Counted from the first letter of the stretch, positions 1-14,368 are shown. The stretch: DNA of 64,000 nt from Combretum micranthum (GCA_024138025.1 JAMXBD010001600.1:248001-312000), one strand, 5' to 3'. A program made the numbers and translations. Notes: generated by a model from the sequence alone, not told the origin.

Positions 1-150
1 TGCAACCCATCATATTTCCCATTTACCATTGTTAAAGTATCTTTACTACTTTGTATAATAATTTTAAGTTTTTTTTCTACAAGTCATCTGTACGCTATTT
101 AAAGCAAGTTTTTCGTATTGCACAATGCTTTCATTTGTCCCATAACAGTA

Positions 151-345
151 AGAGATCTATTTGAGTCAAGTCACTTACTTATTATACCTATAATTTTTTT
201 AATTTACAATCTATAACTTTTATGTATAACCTATTACACTTACAACCTATCATACTTATAACTTTTTAAACAAATATATAACTTTATGTAAGATCCAATG
301 ATGGATCTCGCATCTTTTTTATAAGTGACTTGATTCAAGTCTAAC
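151..345. repeat. Short inverted repeat
   Basis: TTGAGTCAAGTCACTTACTTA near 161-181 is mirrored near 319-340 by the complement of TTGAATCAAGTCACTTATAAA. The roughly 140-bp centre is AT-rich with TATAACTT-like words. It resembles a small MITE or hairpin element. No target duplication was established. Confidence 0.4.
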
Positions 346-2340
346 CTCCAATAGTAATAATAGGATGACAACACCGTTAAATTTAATACCTGTTTTGTCT
401 TTTAAATCACAGTTTGTTTGTTTTGCATTTTCATATCTATCCGTTATAATCAAATATGCTGTCATTCTGTCTCTTGCGCAGATATAATGCTTTGCCATTA
501 ATTTGATGGCCCACGGCGACATCTCTCAACGAGACTATTCTGATAAGCGGATCACAATTTTAAGTTTTGCATACATTATTATTTCGCATTTTGTGTTATC
601 GTACGTTCATTTTTCAATTAATTTTATAAATTTTTGTTAATTTTTTTAAATTTTTTGTTAAGTTTATCTTGATTTATCTATTACTATTTTCTAGCAAATA
701 AAATGATGTCAAGTATTAAATATTAATGAAAAAAACTAACCATGTTAAAAAGTCTTATTTGCGAACTTTTATAAAGGTTGAGTACTTAAAAAAAAAATTG
801 TGGCTCAAATAAAAATAAAATAAAATAAAATATTGAGGCTAAAAACATGCTTTTCCCTTACATTTATAACTCGTTTCCTACTCTCTATAAATGTGTTTTT
901 AATTCTCCTTAACCAAAAAAACAACTCTCTTTTCCTTTTTTTTTCCTTAATAGTTGCATTAAAATTTAAGAAAAACAAAAAAATCTTGCTACGAATAAAG
1001 AATTTTTTATTTAAACCCAAACTATTTAGAAATTTTTTGGAGCTCAATATTTTAACATTTTATGATAATTTCAATATTTTACAATAAATTATTAATGTTT
1101 TTAAAATTTAATTTTTTATAATATAGTATTTTGCAGCACAATGTGAATGCAATATCCATTAGTTATTTTATAATATTTAATTATATATACATATAACATT
1201 ATATATATTCTCATGCAAAGATGTAAGTAGATCCCAACACTCAGTCACAAGTTAATGCTAGAATGACCTAGAATCGGCTCGGTTTGACATAGGTCCAGCC
1301 TAATCTGTGCTTAGGTCTAGATGTGAGGACCTTTCCATGGCTATCATGATGAGTATTTGCTTTTTCTTGAGCTTCAAATATTTTCATGTGTAATCCTTGT
1401 CGTTCCCACTAACATGAAATTATTTCTTGTTTAGGATTTTATGTAAAATTAATTATTCAAATTAAATTTAATTATCAAAATATAGTACTAAAATTACAAT
1501 TTAAAAAAAATGTAGAAATCAGTGAATATCGCATCTTATTATCATATGTTGTTATCACAATATAAATAAATATAGCAAGAAAAAATCGTAATATATGTCT
1601 AAAGTGGAAATTACCATATGACTACAGATGGCAATGGGAAAGTCACCACAAAGGCAAAAGTGAACACATTTGCCTAGCTACTAGTGGGACCTACGATCCA
1701 CCATCGTTTATTGGAACGAAGAGGTGGTTGCGCCAAGGCCGTGAGCCACGGAGATTTGCAAGGAAGAGGTGGTTGAGACATGCAACCGTCACCATTTCAG
1801 CCCATAACGACAGCTTTAATGGTCCTCCTTCAGCTAATGGATCTCTTTTTAATCGAATCTGAACATGTCTCCTTTTCCACTGAATCTAACGAAAGTCGCG
1901 CTTTGTGTGGAGAGGTTATTATTGCTGTAAAGTGCTAACGTAAATCGCAATGGCATAGTATGATTTACATATCCACTATTAAATCGTCTTGCAGCCGCGA
2001 TATGAATACACTATAAAATCTTAATACCACGATCTGTGCACGTGATTTGTTTGTTGAACAGTAAAATTATGCTCATTAGATGTGGTTTTATGATATATTT
2101 TAATACTTATTTTCATATAATGTATATTTTGGTAATTTTTTTTTAATAATCATTGTAGACATGTTCTTATACTCCTCTAAATTCCTTTATATTTCTATTA
2201 TATCTCTTAAACATAATGAATCGTCGTATAGATCATGCACATGCACTCGTGAATCTATAGAAAATCTTGATCTATAATAAATCAAATCTGTGTAAGAATT
2301 ATTCCATATGAATTGGAAGTGGTCCTAATTAGGAGCACGC
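346..2340. other. AT-rich intergenic sequence
   Basis: Both strands were read. There are poly-A/T runs and TAAAA repeats around 810-830 but no coding-like stretch. Predicted frames at 805-1087 are low-complexity K/F/L-rich translations of AT-rich DNA. Confidence 0.6.
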
Positions 2341-3215
2341 CATCCTCTTGTGCGAGTAGACACAACCAGTTTGGTTTGAAAGCTTTGGAATTCGCATCGA
2401 AAACATAATGTTGGCTAGTTTTTGGACTTGTTTGAACAGATCTCTATCATGACTGGTAGAACAAATGCTGATTTCTGAGTGAGAGTTAGCGTGGTGGCTT
2501 GGTGCATTTGGAAAATGGGATGTAAGGTGTTCTTTGAAGGAGGAAAAGTAAATCTATTGGTGACCCTAGGACATGCAAGAGGTTTAGTGAATGAGATTGT
2601 AGAGGAGATGACTTTTTTTAAAAGGAAAAAAGAGCTGCATAAAGAGGTTGTGAATCAAAGGATGAAACCATCAATAGATAGATTGAAAATAAATGTGGAT
2701 GGTCTTAGGTAAGTGCAAATGATTGTGCGGCCATCAGTATGGTGGTAAGAGATTATTTAGGGAAGTTGATCTTTAGTTGTGTGATCGTCTACCAATGACT
2801 AACAGTAGAGGAAGTGGAGTGTAAAGCATTATTGCTTGAGCTTGAATTAGCCATGGATATGGGTAGGACAAATATCGACTTTGAATATGGTTTCTATATC
2901 TTGTTCAAGTAGTCTAGGGAACAAGTCTAACCTCCATTGGGCCTCCAACCCTTTTTTGGCCAAAATTTAGCATTTGTTTGGTTTAGGCCCTGCTAGTTTT
3001 TCTATGTGTCATGTCTCTAGAAAGGCAAATTTAGTTGCCGATTGGGTAGCTTCAATGACAAGGAGAGGATGTGTCCTATGGATTGGTTGTTTACCCCCAT
3101 TTCCATCTTAAGCTTATCCATTTAGATACGCAAATTGTATGTTATCTGTTGGATCTTATCCCTATGTATTTGACAATGGTTAGTTTATGTGATGAATCTT
3201 TTAAGTTCGAAAAAA
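2340..3215 (+). mobile_element. Decayed LINE (non-LTR retrotransposon) RNase H-like domain
   Basis: Translation in shifting frames gives the landmarks of the plant LINE RNase H (RVT_3) domain in order: AWCIWKMGCKVFFEGGK (about 2495), LKINVDG (about 2682), CAAISMVVRDYLGKLIFS (about 2725), EVECKALLLELELAMDMG (about 2810), and CHVSRKANLVADWVAS (about 3008). Several in-frame stops and shifts separate them, so it cannot encode a working enzyme. An A-rich tract near 3210 may mark the 3' tail. The reverse transcriptase part was not found upstream, as expected for a 5'-truncated copy. Confidence 0.75.
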
Positions 3216-3289
3216 ATTAGAAGTGGTATTATCAACTTTTATAATTATTGCTTAACACTAATGTATTAGGATATTTGAATCGAACAACT

Positions 3290-3732
3290 TAGGCTCCATT
3301 TGTTAAATTAAAAATGTTTTTTAGGGAAATACTTTTTAGTTTTTTCATGTTTTTTTTTTTTTAAAAAGATAAATTATTAGAAAATATTTTCCCTTATGAT
3401 GGAAAATTTCATTACTTTTTTGGGTAAACAACTTACAGACTATAAAATTGTAAATAATTTTTTCATCGATTTACAAATTCTATCTACCAATCATTTATTA
3501 CCTAAAGACATTTATTTTTATTTTTTTAATATTTTTTCTACAAATAGATTTATTTCTCTTTATTAAATATATATTTTTTTTATACTTAAAATATATGAGT
3601 TACCTTTAAACTATATAAATAAAAGAAAACTATTTTCATAAAATTAGCCAAATATTTAAAAAATATGTTACTTTTCAGAAAAATCATTTTTTTTCATTAA
3701 TAAAGAGTTTTCCTTAAAACAAACAGGTGTTA
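3290..3732. mobile_element. MITE-like element with hAT/Tourist-style ends
   Basis: The left end reads GGCTCCATTTGTTAAATT and the right end, reverse-complemented, reads AACACCTGTTTGTTTTAAGG. The core is very AT-rich and non-coding. The ends match only imperfectly and no clean target duplication was seen. Confidence 0.4.
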
Positions 3733-4196
3733 ACTAAATTAGGATTAGATAACAAGGGAAGAAAACCTAAGAGCTTATAATACATATGCCATGATAACTT
3801 TTGAATATAGGACTAACAAATCTAAAATCTTACACCTATTATATCCTCAATAGTTTTTTTTTTATCTAATGGTAACCCATGTATATGAGACAAAGTGGTG
3901 TCCAGGTGCATGAAAGCACATAAAATTTTCGAAGTCCTAACGGTATTGTAGTTCTTTAACTGGACCGTACCGTACATACGCCTACAAGCTACACCACTTC
4001 TCCAAGTCTCAGCACACCCTTATAGCAATCTACGCCCCATATCTTTCTATGTGTTGAGCCCATGGCCTAGCCCACCATTTAGTGGACAGATCTAATATTA
4101 ATTAACATACACATAAAATTAAAAAGCTTATAGAATCTCTCTTAAGCATATAAGCTTCTTTTACACACTCTCTTCCATATAGGTGATGCTCTTAAA

Positions 4197-4892
4197 TAGA
4201 GGTGAATATGGAGGGTTGCCCCGGTTCCGTTGGCCTCGGTACGGCCTTCAAAGTGGCGGAATGCGAATGAGGTGTCTCAGGAATCTCAAAGACTTCAACC
4301 CTTGCACCCGAACTAGGTGCCTTGGTTAACCGGTTTATCACTCTCTTTTTTTAACCGAACTAAAGTGATCAGTCTTTCAATATCTCACTCCGAAATTGGT
4401 TCATTATTAATGGTTAACCATTTAATTTTTTGGTTTTAACATTCAATATAATAGTTAACTAAAAGTTGTCATTAACTGCATTTTTAATTATAACAATAAA
4501 AAATTAGACCCTTTTGTTTATAATTACTTTAAAAAATTGCAAATTAACAAGTCAAATAACATAATTACATTAATAAATTGCAAATCAACAAATTGAAAAC
4601 ATAAGTCTAATACTAGTTCATGAAGTGTAAAATTCAAAACCAACATTACACAAATAAATATTGCATATCTTCTCCGTATTTCAAACTACAACACAACAAT
4701 AATATATATATATATATATATTTCATACTAGTTTTAATCATCGGTTTATGTTGGTTATAAACCGAAATCAAAACTAAAAAAAAAATTAAAAACTCTAAAC
4801 TCAAACCGATGGATCAACTAGCCATATATTTTGAATTGGTTTTCTAGTTTCGGTTCAATTTTTTAGTTTAATCGATTTTTTTGACACTCCTA
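4197..4892. mobile_element. Non-autonomous hAT-like element with perfect 8-bp target duplication
   Basis: The flanks are CTCTTAAA at 4189-4196 and again at 4893-4900. The ends are TAGAGGTGAA and, reverse-complemented, TAGGAGTGTC. Internal sequence holds the AACCGAAA / TTTCGGTT words common in plant hAT-derived elements and a (TA)n tract around 4702-4720. There is no open frame for a transposase. Confidence 0.72.
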
Positions 4893-5091
4893 CTCTTAAA
4901 ATTTTAACTCTTGTAACTAGGTTTTCTTATTTCAATAACTGGCTCTAAATCCGTCCATTCCTCATCTATGTAATGTTTGCATGGAATGTGATAGGAAAAC
5001 TTGGATCAAGCCTATGTGGATGGGCTATACTTTGCATATAGATGAGGAAAAACAAATTTTGGGTCAAAGTGGTTTTATCCTTTCGATAAAT

Positions 5092-5320
5092 GTCACATTT
5101 GATACCTAAATTTTGCTAGTATGTGTATTAGTTACTTGAAACTTTAAAGTATGAATTTACAATCTACAGATTTTTTAAGTTCATTTATAATATCTAAATG
5201 GGGTAGCTAAGTACATATGATTAAAATTCAAGCAGCTGATTACAAAATTAGTAAAGTTCAGATAATGCATTGTAAAAATAGATAAACTTTTAGGTACTGA
5301 AATAACATTTTTAACTTTAG
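5092..5320. mobile_element. Possible MITE
   Basis: GTCACATTTGATACCTAAAT at the left is mirrored at the right by TTTTAGGTACTGAAATAAC. It resembles in wording the inverted-repeat elements at 42.4 and 53.4 kb. The arms have diverged. Confidence 0.3.
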
Positions 5321-7636
5321 ATAATTGATTGTAAAATAAATAAAGTCTACGTACCAAAGATCACAATCAAGCTTTTGCCTTCTTCTTGAAATTTTATGCG
5401 TAACCACCACCACCACTCCCACTTAAGGTTACAGTAAGGAAATATGAGTCATTGGTTAACCTTTTCATTAAATAATTTTAAAGCCATTGGTCAAAGGTTA
5501 TACCACTGAATAATTTGACACAACATGTGGATGTAAGTAAATCCATAAAAGGAATGGAATCAAGAATCTCGTAATCAATGTTTTGAAAAGGAATAAAAAA
5601 AAACAGGTGAATTATAGCATTAGAAAACAATGCTAATCCATAAGCACAAGCATTTACTCTTTCACAATTACAAAAGACCCATAACAACACTTGGCAAGCT
5701 TAAGGTATTACCATTAGGCCAAAGCTTTTTATCTGTATGGTTTTAAATAAACAAAAACCAAGCTTTTCTTGTTAAAAAGCAATATTAACTCGATGTTTAT
5801 CTATCATTTTTTTTAATATGATTCTAACGTCTTACAAAATAAGTTTGAAAAATCTTAAATATTATTCATTATTAGTACATAAGTCATAATCAACCCACAT
5901 CAATGGAGATATTCTGTGCTTGCAAACCATGAACCATCTAACATGGACGAGGCACCAAATTGTTTAGCCCATAATCCATCCCATCATTTCAATAGATAGA
6001 TCCAATATTCAATCTAGCTTATACTTGTATAGGTTAGAATTCATTAATCAAGTTATTGTCTATCTTTATGCAATGTGTCTCATGATTTTACCTTCAGTAT
6101 AATTGATTCTTAGAACATTCATCTTAGGAGTTTTGTCTATTAAGTACAATTAACCTTAGAACTCGGATAAGCTCTAAACTATTATACCAAAAAGTACCTC
6201 AATATTTAAGTGTTTTTCGTGTAGTTACACTATTAAAAAGATATTGCAATTTCCTCCCTAAAAAACACAATGCCCTTACTACATCATGTGTAAATGTATC
6301 ATAGACAATCACTTACTAGTAGATGCATCATTTAAGAACAAATCAAGGCAATAGTTGGTAGGCCTATATCAATCAGATTTCAAACCAAAGAACAACTTAT
6401 AAAGAGAGTAGAAAGTGTTCCCAAGGTGTGATTATTGATAGGTTCCAAAGATGACAAAAACTCTATGAAAGAAAAGGTGAAAAAAATCAACCAAATCACA
6501 ACATAAAACACTAAAAGGGAAATTACAACCTCTCTCTTGCAATTGTGTAATATAATGCTCACAAAAATGCTAACTTTTCAAACTTTTTATATGTTAATTA
6601 AGGACTATCACACGCATATATATAGATTTTGTTATTTTTCCTTCTGTTCTGGTTTACAGACTACAAGAAGATAACATAGGAAAATGAAAAACACCAAAAG
6701 ACTTGTGATGAAAATAGTTTTCCATGAATTACAATAACAGTGTATAAAGCACAATAAGCATGATAAGTTCGGTGTGAATACTTGCCATGCAAGCATTTCG
6801 AAACCTAGACCTGGAACTCTTTATTTGAAACATTATGAAGTCTACAATAAAGCTTTTTATCCGCAAAACGAAAAGCCGTAGAAACACCATACAAAAAGCA
6901 TTAAAATCAGACCTCCTTTAATTTATCCATCTTTTCTGTGCTTGGTGAGAGATTTTTAGAATAATTTAGTACCATGTCTTTTAATATCCAATCTTACATT
7001 TTCACGTAATTACTAGAAACAAGAATAAACTGGTAACAGAAAATAAAAAATAGACGTAGCAAATATTATATACATACATACATATATATATATATATAAA
7101 GAATCAAAAACTCAGATAAAGTATAGTTACCAGTCATACAAACAAGTACAGTTTAACGACAACCCTAAACAATAATAAAGAGACGGTACGCACAACGTCG
7201 GGAAAACTTGAAATGAAAACAAGCTAGACACACTAAGCTTTTACAAGGATTCTCTATTTGGCTGCTCTTCTACACGGATTGAATAGATCAAGAATTTAAC
7301 TTTCAACTGAATAGAAAAGCTTCTACCGGGAACATGAGGAACAGATAAAACGATAGTTTTCTTATTCCTTTTTGTTTAATTCAATAGGTATAAGAACTAA
7401 GCAACATCTCCTATTTAAAACTCCGTATCCCTCATATTTACCCCTCCTGTGACGTGTGATTCAAATATGATACAGCAACCTATACTCTCAACCACATCAT
7501 TCTATACCACTGAATCGACTTGAAAAACCCGAGGTAAACTTCAAGCCGAATATGTTCATTGCTATGGCACCTGTTACCTAAGAAAGATAGGGTTTACCAT
7601 CCGCCACATATGAAGAAACTGCAACTCAACTATAGC
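5321..7636. other. Intergenic, downstream of the protease gene
   Basis: It holds a (TA)n tract near 7080-7097 and no recognisable coding or repeat family. The part just below 7637 is the presumed 3' UTR of the protease, with an AATAAG-like word on the minus strand near 7358; the polyadenylation site cannot be fixed. Confidence 0.45.
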
Positions 7637-10600
7637 TCATATTGGTTGGAGTTCTTGCTCTGGACTAGTTGAATCGACAGGCTTGTAGGCAGTGAGTGTC
7701 TGTTGTCTGCGTCTCCAGATGTACCATATACCAGAAGCTGATAATCCAATGACTAAAGCCGCGATGGTTATTGATACAGCAGTCAGATAATGTTTCTGCC
7801 ACCAAGTCCTGCAGTAATTTGGTGCAACTTAAACAAAGCCAACAGAGTCATACTGACAATGTAGCAAATGCAGATATGACATGGGTATGGACGACGTCGA
7901 GATTGGTTGATGCAAAAATAACCAGATTTTGAAAGATGCAATATCTATGGAGGTGTGCAATGTATTGTGAAAACTTTTATACAAACTTCACTATCGTCAC
8001 CTGATGGGACAAGAAAGTTAACAACTTCAACCTGATTCTTATACTTCAGAAACCTACATTCCTACTAATTCTGTGTATATAATCAATAAGTCTAGCTTAA
8101 CTATCATTCGATGCTCAAAAATAAACAACCATCCAGGGCAAAAAGAGAAATGGGATCATTACTGCTTTACTGTAGGTTCAACATGCCACTCAATAAACTG
8201 ATAGCTGCCAAAGGTTTCAGGAAGCGTCACACGATGTTCAGCAAGCCGTGCAATCAAGTCCTATGAGCAATTATTAACTCATTAGCAACAGTCTTCTAAA
8301 AGTTTTTTTTTTTTTTTTTTTTTTTTGGGTAATTGGTCTTCTAAAATTAACTTCTCAAATTTTAGAAATAAATGCACACGTACCTTTGCAGTAGAATTAG
8401 ATATATAATCACTTGGTGATTCAGGAACTATGGCCCATCTCGTAAGAGTATTGTTTCCTTTGGGCATAAGACTCAGTAGTTGAACCTAAAAAGTTATACA
8501 AGATAAAGACTTCAAACTAGGATATTGTCTCATAAAGAAAGCACATGTTTAACAATCTAACAATATCAATCAGAAATTCATAAAAAAAATAATTTTAAGC
8601 CTAGGGCAATAAAAAATTAACCCATCAACAATTCATTGAACCTGAGAAACATTGAGATCTAACTCATGGGCAATATATTTAGCAAGCTCGGTCTTGTGAG
8701 GTTTGAGATTCATATAGCTGATGTCCAAGGACATATTAAATGTAATCTGGCCAATTTGAAATCCTGCAGACCACAGAACAATCAGTAGAGTCAGCACATG
8801 CATTGATGGATGCATAAGCACAAAATACATTTTAAACTTAACAACAAATTGCAGATGCAACTTCAAGTAGCTAAATGATTCTAAAATTAGTATTGATGCC
8901 CACAGCATCTTCTTTTATTTCTTCTATTTTAACTCAGTGAATGGGCAAAGGGTGGGTTGGGCACTATAGAGGAACAAAATGTTCAAGATATCTTTTCACA
9001 AAGAGAAAAATGCAAGAAGAAAAATCTTGAAGGCCTTTTTCTAATAACTTTTTTACAAGGTCATTGCATTAGGCAGAAGATTCTATATAACATTCTAAAG
9101 TCATTCAATTAGGATCTATATGTGGTTCTTCTCTATTGATTCCTTTCCAGACAGCAGCAACGATTGAATCCAATACTTTAACCTACGGTTTAGTTAAATA
9201 TCCTCCCACTACAAATGTCATCACATACTTGAAACATGATAACACTGGAGAAAAAAAAAAAAAAAAACCATCATAAATAAGATGCCTCAAAAATTGAGCC
9301 GCCATATCTAATGGCAGCTCATTCAAGCATGCGAATTGCAAAAATCCAGGTCATCATTTCAAGAAGCCAGTTCAGGTCCTTCTTAATTTAGAGTAAAGAA
9401 AAGAAGGTATTTAGATCATTGTAAACATTGCCTTAATCTATAGGCATGCACAAGTTATTAACATATGATGCGAGGACAATGCATCTTATTACAGATCTGA
9501 AAAGCGAGAACATCATCTTGCGCTGACTTTCCCAAGCAATTGTCTGCAATCAAAGGTTTATTCTCAAAAATCCTCATAACTAAGAATCACATATGCATCT
9601 GAAAATCAGAAAGCTTGGGAGGGAAAGGTCTATAGGAGCTGAAAAGAAGAACAGTGAAAAATCCAAGGGAAATAAACATAGTTTTATAAGACAAGGACGA
9701 GAGAGAGGAGAGAGAGAGAGAGAGAGAGCTTGTCATCCTGTTAGTACTGTATAAGATGCAAAAAAAGGAAAGCTGTTATAGTGGTTGATAATTTTTTTTT
9801 CTGGTAAGTTATTAAATAGGTCTTGCAGTCAAATTCAGTTAAGGATGACAAGATCTCCTATGAGGGAAGAAGATAAGAGCAACTACTCTACCATTACTTT
9901 TTTTCCTAATAAAATCAAGGTTGTCAAAACAAATGACTTTGATATAACATGAATTTTTCTAAATCACATTAGCTCCTGAAAACTATTTTCAGCTTGCATT
10001 TTCCTTATAAAAATACAGAACTTACAATGCAAAATAACTTAAAAAAAACTTAAATGGAAAAATTAATCTAGACCAGTAGATTTCAATCATGGATTCAACC
10101 TCAATAAATCTAGCAATTTATCAATTTGATCAGGATCATTTCAGTATTCACAGAGTCCAAAGCATATATGTTACCACAACTGAAATTCTAACAATTACAA
10201 TTCAAAGACAGAACAGAAAGAAGAGACATCATAGTGAAAAATAAATAAATAAACACCAAATAAGGGAAGATACAAAAGCAATTTGAGTTAACTACCTGAA
10301 ATGTTGTAATCTAATGGCTCTGCAGGGGCCTGTGAAGGTGAATGTGTAGCTGGATTAGTTTCATTTGAAGATGAAGGTAGTGGTGATGAAGCACTAGGCA
10401 GATGAAGTCTCTCCCATAACTCAGAACAATTTGTCTTCCAAAAACCAATCTTGGAATGTTCACGGTCATATGATACAAGTGTATTGCGAACAATAATCCC
10501 TGTAATGAAAATATGTCATAATGTCAGAAAAAAGAGCAACTAATACTTGACAGTAGCTTGCTTTGGGCACCCTAACTCTCATGTTATCATAAAGATTAAA

Positions 10601-13600
10601 AAATAAAAAAGAAGGCATGAGCAAGGCATTATTCTAGGCATATTGTTCAATATACAAGAGTGACTTCTTTGGTCTTGATGAAGCAAAAATATTGCTAATA
10701 CTTGCTACGATGCTACAGGCTGAGATGCTTACAATGTATTGCAAAATGCATTTCACTAACTTTATAGTTCTATGGTCTCCAGTTCATAGATTAAAAACCG
10801 CAGGACAAAGAACAAAGACTTGCCATTTTTCTTTTTTATTTTTTCTCCGAATTATAAAAAAGATGTCAGGATAAGGACAACCTAAATTAATAATTCAATA
10901 TTAAATACCATATAGTGCACACAATACAAGAAACTTTCAGTTGGTTTAAAAGATTATAAAGGAAATAACAAATCTCCCTACGAACTTCTCAGTAGCATTT
11001 GACCATCAGATGCAGATGAATTTGCAATATGACAGACCTCCTAAAAGAGTTGTTGGATCCTTCCCATTTTGAAAAATTCCAAGACAGTATGCACCACGCA
11101 CCTTTGCATGCTTCAGAGAAACAGAACCGAAAATCATTACAATCACCATTATAATGTAGAAAAACATGTAGACCTACTCCTTTTCAGGTCAATTATCCTT
11201 ACTTTTAGAGAAATGAAAAACAAAAGGGCAAAGTAACATACCCTGAATAAATAGTTTTCAGGAGTAAGTGACACCTTTTGGTTAGTTCCAAATACCATTT
11301 CCACCGAAGGGAAAGTTTTCGAGAGATGAGAAATATCGCTACAGATAATACAGGGGACAGATTAGTAATTCAGAAATGATAAATAGGAACAGGATCATCC
11401 AGACAATAAATTAGTCTTTCAGCGTGCCAAATACCTTCCAGCACCGGAAAAACATATGTCATTATAGTTGGGATCAGGACCACGGATCTGCTTCACAGAC
11501 TTAACTTCTTTCATAATCTGCAAAAATACATACCACCAAATTATAATAACATTGGGTCAAAATGTCAAATAGACTTGAACATAAGGGGGGGAATAAAATA
11601 TTAATGCCAACGATATAGAAATCACTAAAGCAAAAGGTTGCAACTCTTCGAAAAAGGACAAGCTCACAATGACCTAAGTGGAATGAGAAGGTAAGCACAA
11701 TATGTAAAAGGAAAGATTAGAATAATCATAGAACAACTTTGCAGATAATTAGCAGTTTCATGAAATCAACTGATTCTAAAGTTACATCAGAGGGAAGATT
11801 GATAGAAGAAATTGCTACATGACATTGATGAAGCTCTTCAAGTGCATTTATAGTCTTGGCAAGCAATATTTTTAAAGGCCAAATCACAGCTACAAAGAGA
11901 GCTGAGTCTTCCTGAGGGAAAGAAAGAGCTGAGAACAACATCACTGAGTAAGGAAAGAAAAAGACCTACTTTCTGGAATCATCATAACTGAGGAACACCA
12001 GAAGATAGATATACCATTTCTTAAAATAACAAAAAAGTATTTAACAACGTATGTTTGAGAAGAAATAAGTAAGGAGCGCAAGTCTTACAGCTTCCTTAAA
12101 AGCTAAAAAAGCAGGCTCAGGTAGGTATGCATATGTTGTGCCACTGTCTAGGACGGTTCCATGTTTGCCATCAAAAACCATTGGGTTTAGGGGCAGTTTC
12201 TTCCCAGCAACATGTATCTCCTTCAGATCAATATTGTAATATGGACTGTTACAACCCCGAAACTAGAGTAAATGTGTGAGATGCTTAAAGAAATTTTCCA
12301 GGCTGAATAAATATAAGGTGTCAAGAATTTAGAATTTACCTACGTCCAGCATCTGAATAAGCAAATACCATGTCTGAGGGTGGAGAAATTCCACCAAGAA
12401 CCATTGCACCCCCTCCAATTTCCATTCCACCATAACATAACGAGAATGAGTCATTGATGGCACCTTTGTCAACAAGTTGGTCAACAATGCTAAGATCACC
12501 ACGACCCAATCCCATTATGCCATCAGCATGCTGACTGTAGAGGTCACCTGTTTCAACATTCTCACAGCCAAAAACAGCACGCTGTGGTGAAAGTTCACTT
12601 AGGTTACCAAAGGATACCACATCTTCACCCAAGACACCACTGCTAGTACTCATTTCCGCATATTGTCTCTCGTAAACACACTGTTCTCTGTCATTATCAC
12701 AGCTACAGTCAGGGTTGCACTTAACAGGCTGATACGTGCTTGACAACTGAGGCTGAAACTTTGGGTCCTGGAAATATAACAGATCAAACTACATTAGAGT
12801 AAGGACGATCATCCAAGCATCAAGGCAATACAAGAAGGATGAGCAACATCATTAAGCCCATATGCTTTTCCTACTTGCTTTGCTCCCTCGTCTATTACAC
12901 GCTTCTGAGCTCGGAGTCAGCAGTACCAAGAAGTTAGCTCCAACTTCACTTATTCCTCTGTACACGTGATTCAGATCTACGCATCTCCCCACTAACTAAT
13001 AATCCTACCTCCTCTCTAGACTATAAGCTAAATAAAATAACTAGAAAATTTGTGCTCGGCACAAACTTAGGAAACAGTGGAGCAGCTGTAACGAGAAGTC
13101 AAACCCATCAGTAAACTAGGAAAATAATCTTTCCCTACACACTCTTCGTGCTAATTATTGCAATTCATACTACTTACAAGAATGCTATCAATTCCCAAAA
13201 AAACAAAAACCCTAAAGTTTTCAAAGATCTCAAGACAACAATCTATGTGTCAGACGTAAATTAGATTGTGTCACCAATATCAATTATCACAAATACCTCT
13301 AGCAGCTCATCTTCACATTCGGTATCGCACTCCTCAAAAAGAAATTCCATTTATCTCTTACGAAAGGCACCTCAACAAACATTTGAATCGTTCTCCTCAA
13401 CTACGTGATGCACTTACGGACCAAAGTCTTTTTATAACTAAAATTCTATATTCTTTCAATATAAACCTATTGGGAAGCGATGTTACCTGATGATTTCCAC
13501 ATTGCTCACAGTTCGAGCAAGGCACATACGTCACCGTACTGCCGGTATCCACAATCAGGGCAAACATCTGCGGCGGTGTCCCGATCCAAAGCCGTGTTGT

Positions 13601-14035
13601 ATAATACCTTCAAACACGAGTCGATTCAAAACCAAAACACATCAACACACAACAGAAATTTCAAAGTTTACTCGATAAAGAATTATACAAATCTACTTAT
13701 TAAAGAAATCTATAAGTTTTCAATCATTTATAACACATTTCAGATTCCTCCAGTCGGACTAACCCGTTGAGTAGGAGATCGTCGTAGAGAGACATTCGCG
13801 CAGCGTGCGGATCAGAGTTCTGCAGATGCCGGCGAGAGGAAGCAGCAGACAATCTGGATGCATTCGGAGGAGAGAGAAAGAGAGGGAGGATCATGGGGGG
13901 ACGGGAATTAACGTTAGAGGGGAGAAGGAGGAAGTCCTCGTGCGCGGCTGAAGAGGTGAGGAGTTGGAGAAGACAGGTGGCGAAGGAAACGAAGAGAATG
14001 GCGCCGGTTTGAGGTGGGAGTGGTGGAGGAGCCAT
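7637..14035 (-). CDS. Membrane-anchored nepenthesin-like aspartic protease, 12 exons
   Basis: Exons, in coding order: 14035-13764, 13607-13487, 12767-12340, 12245-12089, 11517-11435, 11338-11242, 11110-11038, 10499-10296, 8763-8642, 8485-8384, 8260-8163, 7808-7637. All introns are GT-AG, phases agree, and the 1929 nt encode 642 residues. The protein starts with a hydrophobic signal peptide (about residues 1-31). The first catalytic motif is DTGST (Asp111), the second DSGTT (Asp307). Between them lies a Cys-rich stretch (CSNCEQCGNHQ, then CNPDCSCDNDREQC) typical of plant nepenthesin-like enzymes. A C-terminal membrane helix (about 593-617) is followed by a basic WRRRQQ tail. The layout matches the Arabidopsis At3g50050/At5g43100 type, which are about this length. 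It is expected to act as an acid endopeptidase in the secretory pathway or at the cell surface; the substrate is unknown. The start is the first ATG giving a signal peptide. No disruption was seen. Confidence 0.95.
9699..9728. repeat. (GA)n microsatellite in protease intron 8
   Basis: A near-pure GA run lies inside the 1532-bp intron between exons 8 and 9 of the aspartic protease. Confidence 0.9.
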
Positions 14036-14340
14036 TCTGGTCGGCGCGTGTGGCGCGTGGTGGAGTGTGAAAATGTATGGGATGGATGGATACTGGTTTT
14101 ATTTCTCTTCGTTTGGCTCTTTCTCCTCTTCCAAAGTCCAAATCTAAAACAGGGAAGTGAGAGAAAGAGGGAGGCAGTGAATGAGACAGGTCAACGGTAT
14201 GGCTATAGGATTGGAAGGCGCGCACGCACGAGCCAGTTGAAGGCATTTGAGTGGGATTCAAGCTGAATTTTCTTTCTATTTTTTAGTTTACTGCCAAAAT
14301 CATGCTTGGGATTTTTCACAATAGGTTTTTTTTTTTCCTC
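14036..14340 (-). promoter_or_regulatory. Probable 5' UTR and proximal promoter of the protease gene
   Basis: This stretch lies directly upstream of the protease ATG and is clearly less AT-rich than the surrounding DNA. It carries purine/pyrimidine-rich runs (CTCTCTTC words on the coding strand). No convincing TATA box was located, so the start site is not fixed. Frames predicted here on either strand are judged to be by-products of the higher GC. Confidence 0.4.
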
Positions 14341-14368
14341 TTCTTTTCACCATACTTGAAAATTGTCC

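Noticed and set aside
13266..14266. Several open frames on both strands around the protease 5' exons
   Set aside because: They overlap protease exons 1 and 2 and intron 1 in other frames; the spliced protease model explains the composition.
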